From Mycobacterium sp. IS-836 (lineage in GTDB: Bacteria > Actinomycetota > Actinomycetes > Mycobacteriales > Mycobacteriaceae), in contig NZ_MBEU01000072.1 in assembly GCF_001954275.1 (NCBI RefSeq), forward strand, positions 1 to 64,000: 64,000 nucleotides of DNA, read 5' to 3'. Shown here in pieces: positions 63,365 through 64,000 of this stretch. How positions within the stretch are numbered: position 1 is the stretch's first letter; every line of letters begins with the position of its first letter. The notes below the pieces were generated by a model. It made no database searches and had not been told where the DNA came from. It saw nothing but the letters and a program-made list of their open reading frames with translations. The translations under genes were made by a program, and so were the position numbers.

Positions 63365-64000
63365 CGGCCAGCCCTTCACTCACCGCCGTTACGGCGCCGT
63401 CGGAAACCCGCACCCGCAGGCGGGTTCCCGCGGGCGCGTCTTGGACCGACCGCAGCACTTCCGCCGGCACCCCGCCCGCCGGGACCGTCTGCACCACGGC
63501 GTATCCGCGGGCCAGGGTGGCCGCCGGGCCCAGCGTGGCCAGTCGCGCGGCCAGGTGGCCCACGCGGTCGGTCTCGGCGGAGATCAGCCGGGTGATGTCG
63601 CGGCGAACCGCCGAGCGCGCGCGGTGAACCTCTTCGGCGCGCGCCGTCAGGGCGGTCAGCGGCTCGGCCAGCACCGGGCGGCTGCGCAGCTGCGCCAGCG
63701 CGCGTTGTTCGCGCGATACCCAATTGCGTAGCGCCTGCGCGCTGCGCCGCCGCAGGTCGTCGACCAGCCGTTGCTCCGCGGCGGTGTCCGGGACCACCCG
63801 CTTCGCGGCGTCGGTGGGCGTGGCGGCGCGTAGGTCGGCGACCAGATCGCAGAGCGGATTGTCGGGTTCGTGGCCGACGGCGCTGATCACCGGTGTCCGG
63901 CAGGCGGCGATCGCTCGGCACAGCGTCTCGTCGGAAAACGGCAGCAGGTCCTCGACACTGCCGCCGCCGCGGGCCAGCACGATCACGTCGACTTCACGGT
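63357..64000 (-). CDS. xseA: exodeoxyribonuclease VII large subunit (3' part)
   Basis: The visible 214 or so codons are the C-terminal half of XseA and run off the right edge. The catalytic segment VIVLARGGGSVEDLLPFSDE is at the visible start, followed by a long coiled-coil region (LRRRSAQALRNWVSREQRAL) and the C-terminal DGAVTAVSEG. The intact protein should have about 415 residues. It is the larger subunit of ExoVII, and the xseB gene follows with an overlap. Confidence 0.92.
   Translation of the reverse strand, partial: REVDVIVLARGGGSVEDLLPFSDETLCRAIAACRTPVISAVGHEPDNPLCDLVADLRAATPTDAAKRVVPDTAAEQRLVDDLRRRSAQALRNWVSREQRALAQLRSRPVLAEPLTALTARAEEVHRARSAVRRDITRLISAETDRVGHLAARLATLGPAATLARGYAVVQTVPAGGVPAEVLRSVQDAPAGTRLRVRVSDGAVTAVSEGLADG

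Overview
The window is high-GC mycobacterial chromosome. Its backbone is collinear, as far as I can recall gene order, with the M. tuberculosis H37Rv stretch from Rv1037c to Rv1108c: esxJ/PPE15/PE8, Rv1057-fadD14-Rv1059-Rv1060-Rv1061, two patatins, lpqV, Rv1065-Rv1066, Rv1069c, echA8-echA9, Rv1072, fadA3, Rv1075c, lipU, cbs, pra, metB, greA, mca, Rv1084, Rv1085c, Rv1086, coaA, glyA, desA2, phoH2, Rv1096, Rv1097c, fum, glpX, Rv1100, an esterase, Rv1106c, xseB, xseA. An ESX-5a-type cassette (PE, PPE, WXG100) points to a slow grower. Neither PE_PGRS cluster that I recall in the tuberculosis copy of this region is present, so a non-tuberculous slow grower is the best guess.

Layout. 1-2263: end of an ESX-5a cassette on the minus strand. 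2264-10834: accessory stretch beginning at a tRNA with anticodon TAA. It holds a small ORF behind a hairpin, a GarA-like FHA protein, a small exported protein, a divergent methyltransferase/HxlR pair, a dienelactone hydrolase-DUF427 group and an amt-PII operon. 10835-16198: backbone from the Rv1057 beta-propeller to a glutamine amidotransferase. 16203-20947: a 4.7-kb island bounded by a near-identical 30-bp direct repeat. It carries a SAM methyltransferase, an ArsR-rhodanese repressor, a sulfide:quinone reductase-like flavoprotein, an MddA-like thiol methyltransferase and a cupin-cyclase fusion. 20971-30048: cutinase, patatins, lipoprotein, cysteine dioxygenase-rhodanese, hydrolase, two crotonases and a BI-1 membrane protein. 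30173-32223: oxidoreductase overlapped by an ECF41-type sigma factor, probably a local insertion. 32296-64000: mostly housekeeping genes with a few extra ones (ketosteroid isomerase, two membrane proteins in a PE_PGRS slot, a membrane cyclase).

The most interesting candidate system is the island. The ArsR-rhodanese gene and the methyltransferase share one operator (TCCAA-N6-TTGGA) next to a TACG(A/C)T -10-like box, so the island looks like a self-controlled reactive-sulfur module. The inferred scheme is sulfane sulfur sensing by a rhodanese-fused repressor, sulfide oxidation by the flavoprotein and thiol methylation by the two methyltransferases. This is inference from domains and shared operators, not shown function. 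Smaller items include synonymous duplicated ends of metB around a hairpin, two copies of a 33-bp intergenic repeat, a GarA paralogue, an odd tRNA-Leu, and an intact esterase that I recall as fragmented in M. tuberculosis.
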